Shown: piece after piece, positions 37,113 to 46,254 of the stretch
Layout: each line of letters opens with the position of its first letter
Position numbering within the stretch: position 1 is the first letter of the stretch
Source: JAGLOK01 sp963676355
Lineage (GTDB): Bacteria; Bacillota; Clostridia; Christensenellales; UMGS416
NCBI GenBank assembly: GCA_963676355.1
Contig: OY781093.1
Location: 1,240,001 to 1,304,000, forward strand
DNA length: 64,000 nucleotides
Direction: 5' to 3'
Notes under the pieces: model-generated
Database searches by the model: none
What the model saw: only the letters and a program-made list of their open reading frames with translations
What the model was told of the DNA's origin: nothing
Made by a program: the position numbers and the translations under genes

Positions 37113-38108
37113 ATGTCGGATGCAGCAATGTCAAATTTAAGTTTCAAAGAAAAGGTGGAAGTTTTTATGAGCAACCGTTATGTTGCTATTATTACACCGT
37201 TATTTTTTTTGGTTTTAGTTGGCGGCATATTTGCTATTCCTACCGAAGGGAAAATATTAAGCCTAAACGTTTTAAAGGGGATATTTAACCAATCGCTGAT
37301 AGTTGGTACTTTGGCGATAGCAGTTTCATTTATTTATTCATGCGGTGATTTGGATATTTCAATCGGTGCGGTAATGGCCTTGGCAAGCACATTAGGCGCA
37401 TTTACGTTTAATATGACAGGTTCTATAGTGCTGACTATCGTTATAACTATTGTTGTGGGAATTGTTTTGATGGCTTTCAACTGTACATGCAGTGCAGTTT
37501 TAAATATTAGAACGATTACCGTCGCAATTATTATGATGCAGATATACAGTGCAGTACAAGTTAAACTTTTGGGTGCGACAGCAAATATTCAAATAGATTA
37601 TCAAGTGGCTAAAATGCTGGAAAATGAAGGTTTTAGAATAATTTCGTTTTTAGCCTACTTCATTTTTTGTTTCGTTGTATATCAATTTACTTTTGTAGGA
37701 CGCAGCTTACGCTTTATTGGAGGCAATCCTACATGTGCAAGACAAACTGGTATGTCAAAAGTAAAATTGCAGTATTTAGCGTTTTTGATAGCAGGTCTGG
37801 GTATAGGACTTGCGGGGATATATACATTAATAAGATCGGCCAGCGTATCAGATGCTACAGGGGCCGGGATGGGTATGAACTGTATGTTAGCAACTGTTTT
37901 GGGAGGGATGTCGATTTTTGGCGGTTCAAAGTCAAACAGCTACGCAGGGCTCATAGGTGCTTTAATTGTTGTCACCCTGAATAAAGGGCTTTTGATGATA
38001 GGTGTATCAAGTACGATTATCCAAGGAATCAGGGGTATAATTTTCTTGCTCCTTGTATATGTGAACAGCGAAAAACTTAAACTATTGCCTTCAAGGCAGC
38101 ATTTCTAA
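37113..38108 (+). CDS. RbsC-like ABC sugar permease 1
   Basis: A 331-residue permease with about 9 membrane helices; CGDLDISIGAVMALAS is the conserved segment of the RbsC family, followed by GRSLRFIGGNPTCARQTGM, the loop that docks on the ATPase. ATG 37113 is preferred (AAGGAG 8 nt upstream); the ATG at 37107 is too close to it. A second permease lies at 39569, so the channel is probably a heterodimer, unlike homodimeric RbsC. Confidence 0.85.
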   Translation: MSDAAMSNLSFKEKVEVFMSNRYVAIITPLFFLVLVGGIFAIPTEGKILSLNVLKGIFNQSLIVGTLAIAVSFIYSCGDLDISIGAVMALASTLGAFTFNMTGSIVLTIVITIVVGIVLMAFNCTCSAVLNIRTITVAIIMMQIYSAVQVKLLGATANIQIDYQVAKMLENEGFRIISFLAYFIFCFVVYQFTFVGRSLRFIGGNPTCARQTGMSKVKLQYLAFLIAGLGIGLAGIYTLIRSASVSDATGAGMGMNCMLATVLGGMSIFGGSKSNSYAGLIGALIVVTLNKGLLMIGVSSTIIQGIRGIIFLLLVYVNSEKLKLLPSRQHF

Positions 38109-38184
38109 CATGCATGTACATATAGCCTGAATGCTTATAAGATGAGGGGTTTTTCAGGCAAAAACTATTAAAGAAGGAGTTGTT

Positions 38185-39513
38185 ATGAAAAAAAATGTTA
38201 TGAAACTATTGGCGGTATTACTTGTTTTGGTGATGTGTTTCAGCCTATTCGGCTGCACAAAAGTAGAGACGGAAACTGCTAAAACAGCGACAGAGGAAAC
38301 AAAAGAAACAGAGACGGCAGACACAAACTCAGAGGACACGGAAGAAGCAACAGTGAGCCCAGAGGACTTTGACACATTTGTTATCGGTATAGCAGAAGCA
38401 CAGGCGAATGATGAAACAGTAATACGTCGCGCTTATTTGGAAAACTATATAGCACCGTTATACAATGTAGAATTCATTTTCTCGGAAGCATTGGGCAGCG
38501 ACAGCAGTGCGATGTTGACATTTATCGAGAACTGTGCAGATTCTGATGCAGACGCGATTATGGCTTGGTCAGGTCAAACGGATTCAGCGCAAATGGCATC
38601 TGTATGTGAAGAATACGGTATGTATTACATGTATAACGGCGTGGCAAGGGAACAGGTATTTGCAGATAACCTTCCAAACTTCCTTGGCTCATTTGCGGCA
38701 GATCAAAAGGCACAGGCACAAGCACTTGCAGATTATTTGGCTGAAAGTGCGTCAGACGACGGCTCAGAAGGATTTATTATCTGCTCAATGCTCGCTGCAT
38801 CAAATAATATAATACACACGCTTATCACATCTGCATCGCTGACGGCACTGCAAGATAAATATGGACTAACTTATGAAGATACAATTGAGAACCTGACAGT
38901 CACTAATGCACCTTTACAGGTTGCGAATGATAAGGGACTAAATATTATTATCTATCCCGGTTCTTCACGTAAAGAGACATGGCTCCCCGGACTTTCAGCT
39001 TACATCCAAACAGGCGACTATGGTTTTGTTTTGAGCGCAGGTCAGACATATACCAACAGCTCTGTTGTTATCGATGAAGTTGAAAGACAGTTTGATAAAA
39101 ATATCAAGGTTGTATGCGTAGGATCTCTGGGTGAATCTTTACTGACAGCCTTTAACACAGATGATGTATTTGGAAATCCGAGCATAGACTTTGTTACTGT
39201 AAAGGCAAACTCATATATAACCGGAGGCATGTTTGCTATGACATACAATGCTTTGACGGGATATGCGGATAACATTAAAAACGAAGACGGCACATGCAAT
39301 ACATTTATGTACAGCCAGTGGGAGGTATCTTCACCCGAGCAACTTGCAACTATGGAAGGCTGGGATTCGGGTGATGCTGAAATGTGGATATTTGACTCTG
39401 GCTACATTAACCAGTTGTTAGGTATATACAATCCTGATTTAACCCCTGAAACTTATCAGGCAGTACTTGACACATGTACTTACGAAAGCACAATGGAAAA
39501 ATTGGCTGAATAA
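38185..39513 (+). CDS. Sugar ABC transporter substrate-binding lipoprotein
   Basis: A 442-residue secreted lipoprotein: signal peptide and lipobox LFGC (Cys about 28), an acidic Thr/Glu-rich linker (about 30-60), then a two-lobed periplasmic-binding-protein-like domain (starting FVIGIAEAQANDETVIRR). The body is longer and less conserved than RbsB, fitting an unusual ligand such as a sulfated sugar (inference from neighbours). Strong GAAGGAG precedes ATG 38185. A hairpin follows the stop. Confidence 0.8.
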   Translation: MKKNVMKLLAVLLVLVMCFSLFGCTKVETETAKTATEETKETETADTNSEDTEEATVSPEDFDTFVIGIAEAQANDETVIRRAYLENYIAPLYNVEFIFSEALGSDSSAMLTFIENCADSDADAIMAWSGQTDSAQMASVCEEYGMYYMYNGVAREQVFADNLPNFLGSFAADQKAQAQALADYLAESASDDGSEGFIICSMLAASNNIIHTLITSASLTALQDKYGLTYEDTIENLTVTNAPLQVANDKGLNIIIYPGSSRKETWLPGLSAYIQTGDYGFVLSAGQTYTNSSVVIDEVERQFDKNIKVVCVGSLGESLLTAFNTDDVFGNPSIDFVTVKANSYITGGMFAMTYNALTGYADNIKNEDGTCNTFMYSQWEVSSPEQLATMEGWDSGDAEMWIFDSGYINQLLGIYNPDLTPETYQAVLDTCTYESTMEKLAE

Positions 39514-39522
39514 TTCAGCAGT

Positions 39523-39550
39523 TATGCGCGCCTTTTTTAAGGCGCGTATA
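39523..39550 (+). promoter_or_regulatory. Intra-operon hairpin after binding-protein gene
   Basis: TATGCGCGCC (39523-39532) pairs with GGCGCGTATA (39541-39550), 10 bp with one G-T pair and an 8-nt T-rich loop; no T-tail follows. In ABC operons such hairpins stabilise the upstream binding-protein mRNA or attenuate the downstream genes, raising the binding protein over the membrane parts. Confidence 0.6.
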
Positions 39551-39568
39551 AAACTTTTGGAGTTTGAA

Positions 39569-40591
39569 ATGAAAAAGAATAATTTAAAATTTAAACAAAT
39601 CGTGGGAACTATTGCAGTTCCAATTGCAGTATGGCTCATTATGGAAACCGTTGATTTATCAGTTTCAGGAGTTCATTTGATTGGGAATATGGTCGATATT
39701 AAAAATTTATTGAGGGCATTGATAACTTCATTTTGCTTTGCCTTGGCTATTAATTCCAATCTAACTTTGGGACGAATGGATTTGTCACTTGGCTCACAAA
39801 TGTATTTAGGTGTAATTTTTGGGGGCAATATTGCTTTAAGCATGAATTTGGGCGGCATAGGCGTACTGATATTTTCCATAGTTTTTGGAGCATTAGGAGG
39901 ATTTTTGGTAGGCGTACTTTTTGTTAAATTAAGAATTCTACCGATGGTTTTAGGTTTGGGAATGACACTGATTTATGAAACGCTGTCTTTTTCATCATAC
40001 AATCAGCAGGGACTGATGCTGTTTGGCAAGCCTAATGTAGGGGTTTTGTCAAATGTAGGATTTATAGCGGTTATAGCGGTTATTGTCGGTGTTGCTGTGA
40101 CATATTTGTTCCAATACAGTATTTTTGGATATAGACGCAGAGCTATAAGGGGCAGCCAGAGGCTAGCCTCGGATTCCGGTATAAATATTTACCGCAATTG
40201 TGTAAAATGCTACATTTTGGCGGGCGGTCTTGCCGGTATTGCAGGCGTATTTTCTACGGCATATTTGGGAACCCTTGTGCCTGTTATAGGAATGTCTTCA
40301 AACAGCAGTGTGTTTGTAAATATTTTTCCTATGGTTTTGGGCATGTGGATAGGCTCATATGCAAGAAATCCTGTTGTCGGCGTTTTTGCAGGTGCCCTGT
40401 CATTGCAGTTTCTAACCATTGGGTTATCCAAACTCGGAATGGACCCGGCTTACCAGACTATCATCAGGTATTTGCTGTGGCTAGTGTTTAGCGTATATAA
40501 TTTGAATGCATGGAGATTTGAATATGCCAAGAAGCGTAAACTTCGTCAGGAGGAAGCAAGAAAAATGCGTTTTGCTTTAGCACAGCAGTAA
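39569..40591 (+). CDS. RbsC-like ABC sugar permease 2
   Basis: A 340-residue polytopic permease with about 9 helices; GRMDLSLGSQMYLGV matches the RbsC core, and FGYRRRAIRGSQRLASDSGI is the ATPase-coupling loop. ATG 39569 is chosen because GGAG (39558-39561) lies 7 nt before it; an open frame extends upstream to 39467 but overlaps the binding-protein gene without a ribosome site. Partner of the permease at 37113. Confidence 0.85.
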   Translation: MKKNNLKFKQIVGTIAVPIAVWLIMETVDLSVSGVHLIGNMVDIKNLLRALITSFCFALAINSNLTLGRMDLSLGSQMYLGVIFGGNIALSMNLGGIGVLIFSIVFGALGGFLVGVLFVKLRILPMVLGLGMTLIYETLSFSSYNQQGLMLFGKPNVGVLSNVGFIAVIAVIVGVAVTYLFQYSIFGYRRRAIRGSQRLASDSGINIYRNCVKCYILAGGLAGIAGVFSTAYLGTLVPVIGMSSNSSVFVNIFPMVLGMWIGSYARNPVVGVFAGALSLQFLTIGLSKLGMDPAYQTIIRYLLWLVFSVYNLNAWRFEYAKKRKLRQEEARKMRFALAQQ

Positions 40592-40603
40592 AGGAGGCTT
40601 TTA

Positions 40604-40642
40604 ATGAAGCACCAAAAGAAATTTACCATAGATATGGCCTAA
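40604..40642 (+). CDS. Possible 12-residue leader peptide
   Basis: AAGGAGG (40591-40597) is placed 6 nt before ATG 40604, which opens a 12-codon frame (MKHQKKFTIDMA) ended by TAA. Such a good ribosome site for so short a frame may be a leader peptide for the GH3 gene or a relic of a lost gene. No regulatory hairpin is obvious. Confidence 0.3.
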   Translation: MKHQKKFTIDMA

Positions 40643-40678
40643 ATGGGTATTAAAAGGCACTAACAAGAGGTATTAAAG

Positions 40679-42373
40679 ATGAATTTGAAAAATAAGCCAT
40701 TTTATCTGAATGATGATGATATTGCATGGGTAAATGAGACAAAAGAGAAAATGACTTTGGAACAAAAAGCAGGGCAGTTGTTCTGTATAATATTCAGAGA
40801 ATGCGAATTGACGGAGCTGGATGATAACTTTGGAATAATGGAGCCGGGCGGGTGTATGTACCGGGCTGTACCGCTTGAAAAAGCGGTGCCGTTTACCTCT
40901 GCACTGCGAGCAAGGACAAATGTACCGATGCTTATTGCGGCAAATCTCGAAAAAGGAGGCAACGGAATACTCAAAAAAGGAACACTGGTGGGCTCACCTA
41001 TGGAAATAGCGGCAACCGGCGATGTGAAAATGGCCGAAAAAATGGCGCTGGTGTGTGCGAGAGAAGCAAAAACAATTGGTGCAAACTGGGCTTTTGCGCC
41101 AATAATAGATATTGATGACAATTTTAGAAATCCGATTACTAATACCAGAACCTTTGGCAGCAATGTTAAGACAGTTAAGGAAATGGGTTTGGCTTATACG
41201 CGCGTTATTCAGGAAAATGGTTTTGCAGCATCCATTAAGCATTTCCCCGGTGATGGGCAGGACGAGAGAGATCAGCACCTTGTGACAAGCATTAATACCA
41301 TGACATGTGAAGAATGGGATCAAACGTATGGGCAGATATACAGCGCATGTATCGAGGAAGGCGCACTGACGTGTATGGTAGGGCACATCATGCAGCCTGC
41401 ATACAGCAGAAAACTAAATCCGGAACTGGCAGATGAGGATATATTGCCGGCCAGTCTGTCAAAGGAACTGATGCAGGGGCTTTTGAGAGAAAAACTCGGG
41501 TTTAATGGTTTGATTGTAACCGATGCTACAACAATGGCGGGTTTTACAATCCCTATGAGCAGGGAAAAGGCCGTTCCTTACAGCATAGAAGCCGGGGCGG
41601 ACATGTTTTTGTTTGCAAGGAATCTTGAAGAAGATTATCAGTTTATGCTAAACGGCATAAAAAGAGGCATATTATCGCAGGAAAGGCTGGACGAAGCAGT
41701 CACCAGAATTCTTGCCGCCAAGGCAGCTCTAGGGCTAAACAAAAAATTGGAGCCATTAAATCTGGAAGCAGCCCAAAAAATTGTTGGCTGCGATGAGCAC
41801 AAAGACTGGGCAGTGGAGTGTGCTGACAAAGCGATAACGTTGGTAAAGGAACAAAAAGGCGTATTGCCAATCACTAAAGAAAAGTATAAGAAAATTTTGT
41901 TTTATTCCATCGAGCCTGAGGAAGGTGGCGTGAGCATGTATAGTGTGGTACCTGCTTGCGAAAGGTTTGCAGGTATGTTGAGAGAAGAGGGATTTGATGT
42001 AGATTATTTTACCCCACTAGCGGGAAAAGAGGGAAAAACCAACCGTTACAGGGAAGTGGTAGACAAGTATGACCTGATTATATATGTTGCGAATTTAACG
42101 ACAAAAAGCAACCAGACTACTGTACGCATCGAATGGGCACAGCCCATGGGTGCCAATTGCGCCCACTATCAAAATGATGTTCCTACTGTTTTCATATCGC
42201 TTGAAAACCCATACCATCTGTTGGATGTGCCAAGAGTGAAAACATTTATTAATACTTACAGCAACAATGATGCGGTACTAGAGGCCTTAGTGGAAAAGCT
42301 TGTGGGGCGTTCTGAATTTAAGGGCACCAGTCCAATAGACCCGTTTTGCGGGAAATGGGATGCAAGACTTTAG
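40679..42373 (+). CDS. GH3 beta-N-acetylhexosaminidase (NagZ-like)
   Basis: A 564-residue cytoplasmic glycoside hydrolase. The NagZ-type motif KHFPGDGQDERDQH supplies the acid/base His, as in beta-N-acetylglucosaminidases and not typical GH3 glucosidases; the nucleophile Asp is in LIVTDATTMAGF. A second GH3_C domain (about 390-560) follows, as in two-domain clostridial enzymes. No signal peptide, so it acts on imported sugar. It follows the importer genes and its stop lies 14 nt before a sulfatase start, implying stepwise intracellular desulfation and cleavage of an amino-sugar glycan. Confidence 0.8.
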   Translation: MNLKNKPFYLNDDDIAWVNETKEKMTLEQKAGQLFCIIFRECELTELDDNFGIMEPGGCMYRAVPLEKAVPFTSALRARTNVPMLIAANLEKGGNGILKKGTLVGSPMEIAATGDVKMAEKMALVCAREAKTIGANWAFAPIIDIDDNFRNPITNTRTFGSNVKTVKEMGLAYTRVIQENGFAASIKHFPGDGQDERDQHLVTSINTMTCEEWDQTYGQIYSACIEEGALTCMVGHIMQPAYSRKLNPELADEDILPASLSKELMQGLLREKLGFNGLIVTDATTMAGFTIPMSREKAVPYSIEAGADMFLFARNLEEDYQFMLNGIKRGILSQERLDEAVTRILAAKAALGLNKKLEPLNLEAAQKIVGCDEHKDWAVECADKAITLVKEQKGVLPITKEKYKKILFYSIEPEEGGVSMYSVVPACERFAGMLREEGFDVDYFTPLAGKEGKTNRYREVVDKYDLIIYVANLTTKSNQTTVRIEWAQPMGANCAHYQNDVPTVFISLENPYHLLDVPRVKTFINTYSNNDAVLEALVEKLVGRSEFKGTSPIDPFCGKWDARL

Positions 42374-42387
42374 AAAGAGGATACAAT

Positions 42388-43851
42388 ATGGAAAAAACAG
42401 ATATATTGGTTTTTATGACCGACCAGCATACTCCTTATTACACCGGGTATTACGGAGATAATGTAGATACGCCGAATTTGGACAAGATGTGCAGTCAAGG
42501 GACCAGATTTGATGAGGCATATACTGCCTTTCCTTTATGTGTGCCAGCCAGAATGTCCATGCTGAGCGGGCGGCAGTCTTCAAACTTGGGTATTTTTACA
42601 AACTTTGATGCCCTGGCAGACATCACGCCGACTTTTTTGCACAACCTTGTGATTTCGGGGTATGAGACAGTTTTAGCGGGAAGAATGCACTTTGTAGGAG
42701 CAGATCAGCGGCATGGGTTCACTAAAAGAATAGCGCCTGAAATGACGGCTGTCACGTGGAGACGACCTGTTGAAAAGCTGAGAGAAGAAAGGGGAGTATT
42801 TAGCAGGACATTTGCAGCTGGATTTTCCGGAGAGGCTGTGGGCGGTGGGGAATCGCCCGTGCTTTACTATGATGAAATGGTGATAGAATCTGTTTTGAAC
42901 TATTTAAATGAACCTCACGAGAAGCCTCAGTTTATTATGGTAGGCTTATACGCCCCGCATTTTCCGTATGTGGCGCCGAAGCAATTATTTGAAAAATACA
43001 TAGAGCGGGTGCATCTGCCAAAAACATTTTACACATCGAAATACCACGAAATACCAGTACTTGAAGCGAAGCGCCAGAAAAGGCTTACAGAAGAAGTAGC
43101 GTTGGCCTGCCAGGCGGCCTACTGTGGAATGATAGAAAATATGGACAGGCAGCTGGGTATCGTTATGAAGGCCTTTGAGGAGTTTGTGGAATCCAGGGGA
43201 AATAAAAAGATATGCTGCTATTTATCCGACCATGGCGACCATGTGGGCGATAAGAGGATGTTGGGTAAACAAACTTTTTTTGAGAAATCAGCAAAAATAC
43301 CATTGATATTCACCGGCGATGGAATAAAGAGCGGCAAGGTTGTTACCGATGCGGTAAGCATAATTAGTTTGGGGCCTACCATATTGGAGATCGTTGGCGC
43401 CAAACCTATGGAATATACAGATGGCGAAAGTTTGGCGGACTATCTAACTAAGAAAGCAGTGTCACACAACCGTCATGTGGTTTGCGAATTTATAGAGCTC
43501 GGAAATGACGGCGACTATATATATGCCATTATGGTAAAACAGGGAGATTGGAAATGGATAGGTTATCACGGGTATGAGGAGCATGAAATGCTGTTTAACA
43601 CTAAAGACGACCCCGATGAGCAATTCAATCTGGTAGATGAGAAAAGTCAAATTGCAGAAAAACTACGGAATTATGGCAAACAGGTAGCAAACCCTGAGCA
43701 GGTAGAAAAAGAACATGCTTATCATGCATATAGGACAGAAATATTTCGCAAAGTAGAAGACCAGACAGGGTATTGTGAAGATGAGCGGTGGCAGGAAAAC
43801 CCGGAAACGGCAAAGGGAATGCCTGAGATTGCATTTTCCATACTACCATAA
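42388..43851 (+). CDS. Cys-type sulfatase 1
   Basis: A 487-residue arylsulfatase-fold enzyme that hydrolyses sulfate esters. LVFMTDQHTPYYTGYYG carries the first metal Asp, PLCVPARMSMLSGR the maturation motif C-x-P/A-x-R in which Cys is converted to formylglycine, and YLSDHGDHVGDK the second metal Asp/His. No signal peptide: cytoplasmic. ATG 42388 is selected by GAAAGAGG (42373-42380); an open frame extends to 42346 but overlaps the GH3 gene. Maturation would need the radical-SAM enzyme at 53027. Confidence 0.85.
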   Translation: MEKTDILVFMTDQHTPYYTGYYGDNVDTPNLDKMCSQGTRFDEAYTAFPLCVPARMSMLSGRQSSNLGIFTNFDALADITPTFLHNLVISGYETVLAGRMHFVGADQRHGFTKRIAPEMTAVTWRRPVEKLREERGVFSRTFAAGFSGEAVGGGESPVLYYDEMVIESVLNYLNEPHEKPQFIMVGLYAPHFPYVAPKQLFEKYIERVHLPKTFYTSKYHEIPVLEAKRQKRLTEEVALACQAAYCGMIENMDRQLGIVMKAFEEFVESRGNKKICCYLSDHGDHVGDKRMLGKQTFFEKSAKIPLIFTGDGIKSGKVVTDAVSIISLGPTILEIVGAKPMEYTDGESLADYLTKKAVSHNRHVVCEFIELGNDGDYIYAIMVKQGDWKWIGYHGYEEHEMLFNTKDDPDEQFNLVDEKSQIAEKLRNYGKQVANPEQVEKEHAYHAYRTEIFRKVEDQTGYCEDERWQENPETAKGMPEIAFSILP

Positions 43852-43889
43852 TGCGAAACTAGAAAAAGGTTTTAAGGGAAAGATTTATT

Positions 43890-45494
43890 ATGAAAAAAAG
43901 ACCGCATATAATTATTTTTAATCCGGATCAAATGAGGTCAGATGCATTGGCTCATCTGGGAAATCCTGCATCTCACACCCCTTTTCTTGATGAATTTGCT
44001 AGAAACGAAGCGGTATCATTTAGAAATGCATACTGTCAAAATACGGTTTGTGTACCGAGCAGATGCAGCTTTTTCACTGGACTGTATCCTCATGTTCACG
44101 GACATAGAACTATGAGCTACCTATTAAGGGAAGGAGAAGAGAGCCTTTTTACGGAACTAATGGGAGCAGGTTATGAAGTGTGGATGAATTCACGAAATGA
44201 TTTGGTTGCAGGGCAGATTGACGGCCTGATGGAAAAACATGCTACAGAAATATATTACGGCGGAGAGTGCGCGGCAGCTCCCGGTCCGGAGAACCCTGAT
44301 ATACGGGGCTCAAAAGGAGATAAAAATTATTATTCCCATTATCTTGGTAAGCTAGGCCATGATAAACATAACAAAAATTATACAAAAGATGATGAAGATG
44401 TTGATGCGGCAATAAAGAAAATAAAAAGCAGGGACAGCCAAAAACCTCTATGCATGTTTTTGGGGTTGATATATCCCCATCCTAATTATGCTGTGGAAGA
44501 ACCATATTTTTCAGCCATAAATAGGAAAAAACTGCCGGAAAGAGTCAAGGCGAGCCAAACAAAAGGCAAAGCCAAAATGCTGAATACTATTCAGAATAAC
44601 CAACAATTGGAGCAGTATACAGAAAAAGATTGGGCAGAGCTTAGGGCAGTCTATCTTGGCATGTGCATGAAAGTAGATGAACAGTTTAAAAAACTGTGTT
44701 GTGCGCTGAAGGAGTGCGGCATGTATGACGACTCAGCCATATTCTTTTTGAGTGACCACGGTGATTATACAGGCGATTATGACATTAGCGAAAAGTCTCA
44801 AAATACATTTGAAGATTGCCTGACTAAGGTTCCTTTGCTTATTAAGCCGCCTAAAAATACCGGTGTTGCCCCAGGGATAACCGACAGTATTGTAGAGCTT
44901 GTGGATTTTTATGGCACGGTCTTGGATTATGTCGGTGTTAAAGGGAGCCATTCTTATTTCGGAAGAAGTTTGCGCCCAGTGATAAACGACAGGCAGGCAA
45001 GTATTAGAAAATACGCTTTTTGCGAGGGTGGGCGCATGGACTATGAGTACCATTGCGATGAGTTTCATTCCGGATCTGATGGGGGAACTCCCGAAAGGAG
45101 CCCATATTACCCGAGGCTAAAGGCACAGACTGACCATGTGGCTCACGGTAAGGCGACGATGATTACAGACGGGAAATGCAAATATATCAAACGCATATAT
45201 GAAAAAGACGAATTTTATGATTTGGAATGCGACCCCAAAGAAAAAATCAATGAAATCGAAAATGTTAAGTATAAGAATAAAATTACAGAAATGAAATTGG
45301 AGATGCTCAATTGGTTTCAGTCAACCTGCGATATTGTTCCGTATGACCATGATAAGCGTTATAATTTTGATACTGCATGGGCGAGAATCAGGCAGGTATG
45401 CCCAAGGGAGCACAGGGAAGAAGCAAGAAAAAGGCTTCAAGAAGGGGAAAATATGTATACGCTTATTGCCTACTATAAGCAGTTGGGGCGATGA
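43890..45494 (+). CDS. Cys-type sulfatase 2
   Basis: A 534-residue sulfatase. IIIFNPDQMRSDALAHLGN holds the first metal ligand, NTVCVPSRCSFFTGLYPH the formylglycine motif CVPSR and FFLSDHGDYTGDYD the second metal site. It is the longest of the three, with an insertion rich in Lys/Asp around residues 130-170. No signal peptide. Different from sulfatase 1 throughout, so probably removes sulfate from another position or sugar. Confidence 0.85.
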   Translation: MKKRPHIIIFNPDQMRSDALAHLGNPASHTPFLDEFARNEAVSFRNAYCQNTVCVPSRCSFFTGLYPHVHGHRTMSYLLREGEESLFTELMGAGYEVWMNSRNDLVAGQIDGLMEKHATEIYYGGECAAAPGPENPDIRGSKGDKNYYSHYLGKLGHDKHNKNYTKDDEDVDAAIKKIKSRDSQKPLCMFLGLIYPHPNYAVEEPYFSAINRKKLPERVKASQTKGKAKMLNTIQNNQQLEQYTEKDWAELRAVYLGMCMKVDEQFKKLCCALKECGMYDDSAIFFLSDHGDYTGDYDISEKSQNTFEDCLTKVPLLIKPPKNTGVAPGITDSIVELVDFYGTVLDYVGVKGSHSYFGRSLRPVINDRQASIRKYAFCEGGRMDYEYHCDEFHSGSDGGTPERSPYYPRLKAQTDHVAHGKATMITDGKCKYIKRIYEKDEFYDLECDPKEKINEIENVKYKNKITEMKLEMLNWFQSTCDIVPYDHDKRYNFDTAWARIRQVCPREHREEARKRLQEGENMYTLIAYYKQLGR

Positions 45495-45543
45495 GCATAT
45501 AATACTTTTAAGGAAAAGATGGATTTTTTGTGAAAGGCATGAT

Positions 45544-46203
45544 ATGGGACAAAAATTTAAAGGGCTGATTTTTGACTTGGATGGAGTAATTGTAAATACG
45601 GCAAAGTATCATTTTTTGGCGTGGAAACAAATAGCCGACGAGCTGAATATTGTATTCACGGAGAGAGACAACGAAAGGCTAAAAGGTGTAAGCCGTGTAG
45701 AAAGCTTTGAAAAAATATTGGAGATAGGCAGCAAAATTTTAAACGGCAAAGACAAAGAATATTATTGCAGGAAAAAAAACAATATTTATGTCAACTATAT
45801 AAATTCCCTGGATGAAAATGAGATTTTGCCCGGCGCAAAAGAATTCCTTATTGATTCCAGAGAAAAGGGATATTTACTCGCGATAGGTTCTGCAAGTAAA
45901 AATGCATTAAGGATTTTGGAGCAACTGAATATAATAAATCTCTTTGATGCGATTATAGACGGAACCAAAGTAACAAAAGCAAAGCCTGACCCGGAAGTGT
46001 TTGTCAAGGGAGCACAGGCTTTGGGTGTAGCTCCGGACAGGTGTATCGTTTTTGAAGATTCTTTTGCCGGAATTGAGGCAGCTCAAAATGCAGGGATGAC
46101 AGGTATAGGGATTGGTGACAGAGAAAACCTGCCAAAGGCAGTTTTTTGCCTTAGTGGTTTTGAAAAAATTACAATTGAAGAACTGATAAAAAGACTTGAA
46201 TGA
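45544..46203 (+). CDS. pgmB: Beta-phosphoglucomutase-like HAD phosphatase
   Basis: A 219-residue HAD enzyme. LIFDLDGVIVNTAKYHFLAW is the beta-phosphoglucomutase signature (catalytic Asp pair in DLDGV), with KGVSRVES in the cap, GSASKNA, KAKPDPEVF and FEDSFAGIEAA as motifs II-IV. The enzyme converts beta-glucose-1-phosphate to glucose-6-phosphate; no phosphorylase is seen nearby, so the true substrate could be another sugar phosphate. ATG 45544 is preferred; the open frame extends to 45334 within the sulfatase gene but has no family sequence there. Confidence 0.8.
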   Translation: MGQKFKGLIFDLDGVIVNTAKYHFLAWKQIADELNIVFTERDNERLKGVSRVESFEKILEIGSKILNGKDKEYYCRKKNNIYVNYINSLDENEILPGAKEFLIDSREKGYLLAIGSASKNALRILEQLNIINLFDAIIDGTKVTKAKPDPEVFVKGAQALGVAPDRCIVFEDSFAGIEAAQNAGMTGIGIGDRENLPKAVFCLSGFEKITIEELIKRLE

Positions 46204-46254
46204 ACAATTGAAACATTATAGAAGCATGTATATAAAGACATTTAAGGAGGAATT

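Noticed and set aside
39467..39568. Upstream extension of permease 2
   Set aside because: It overlaps the binding-protein gene and runs through the intra-operon hairpin; GGAG-ATG at 39569 is a better start.
45334..45543. Upstream extension of the beta-phosphoglucomutase gene
   Set aside because: The added 70 codons overlap sulfatase 2 and carry no HAD sequence; the motif-bearing protein begins at ATG 45544.
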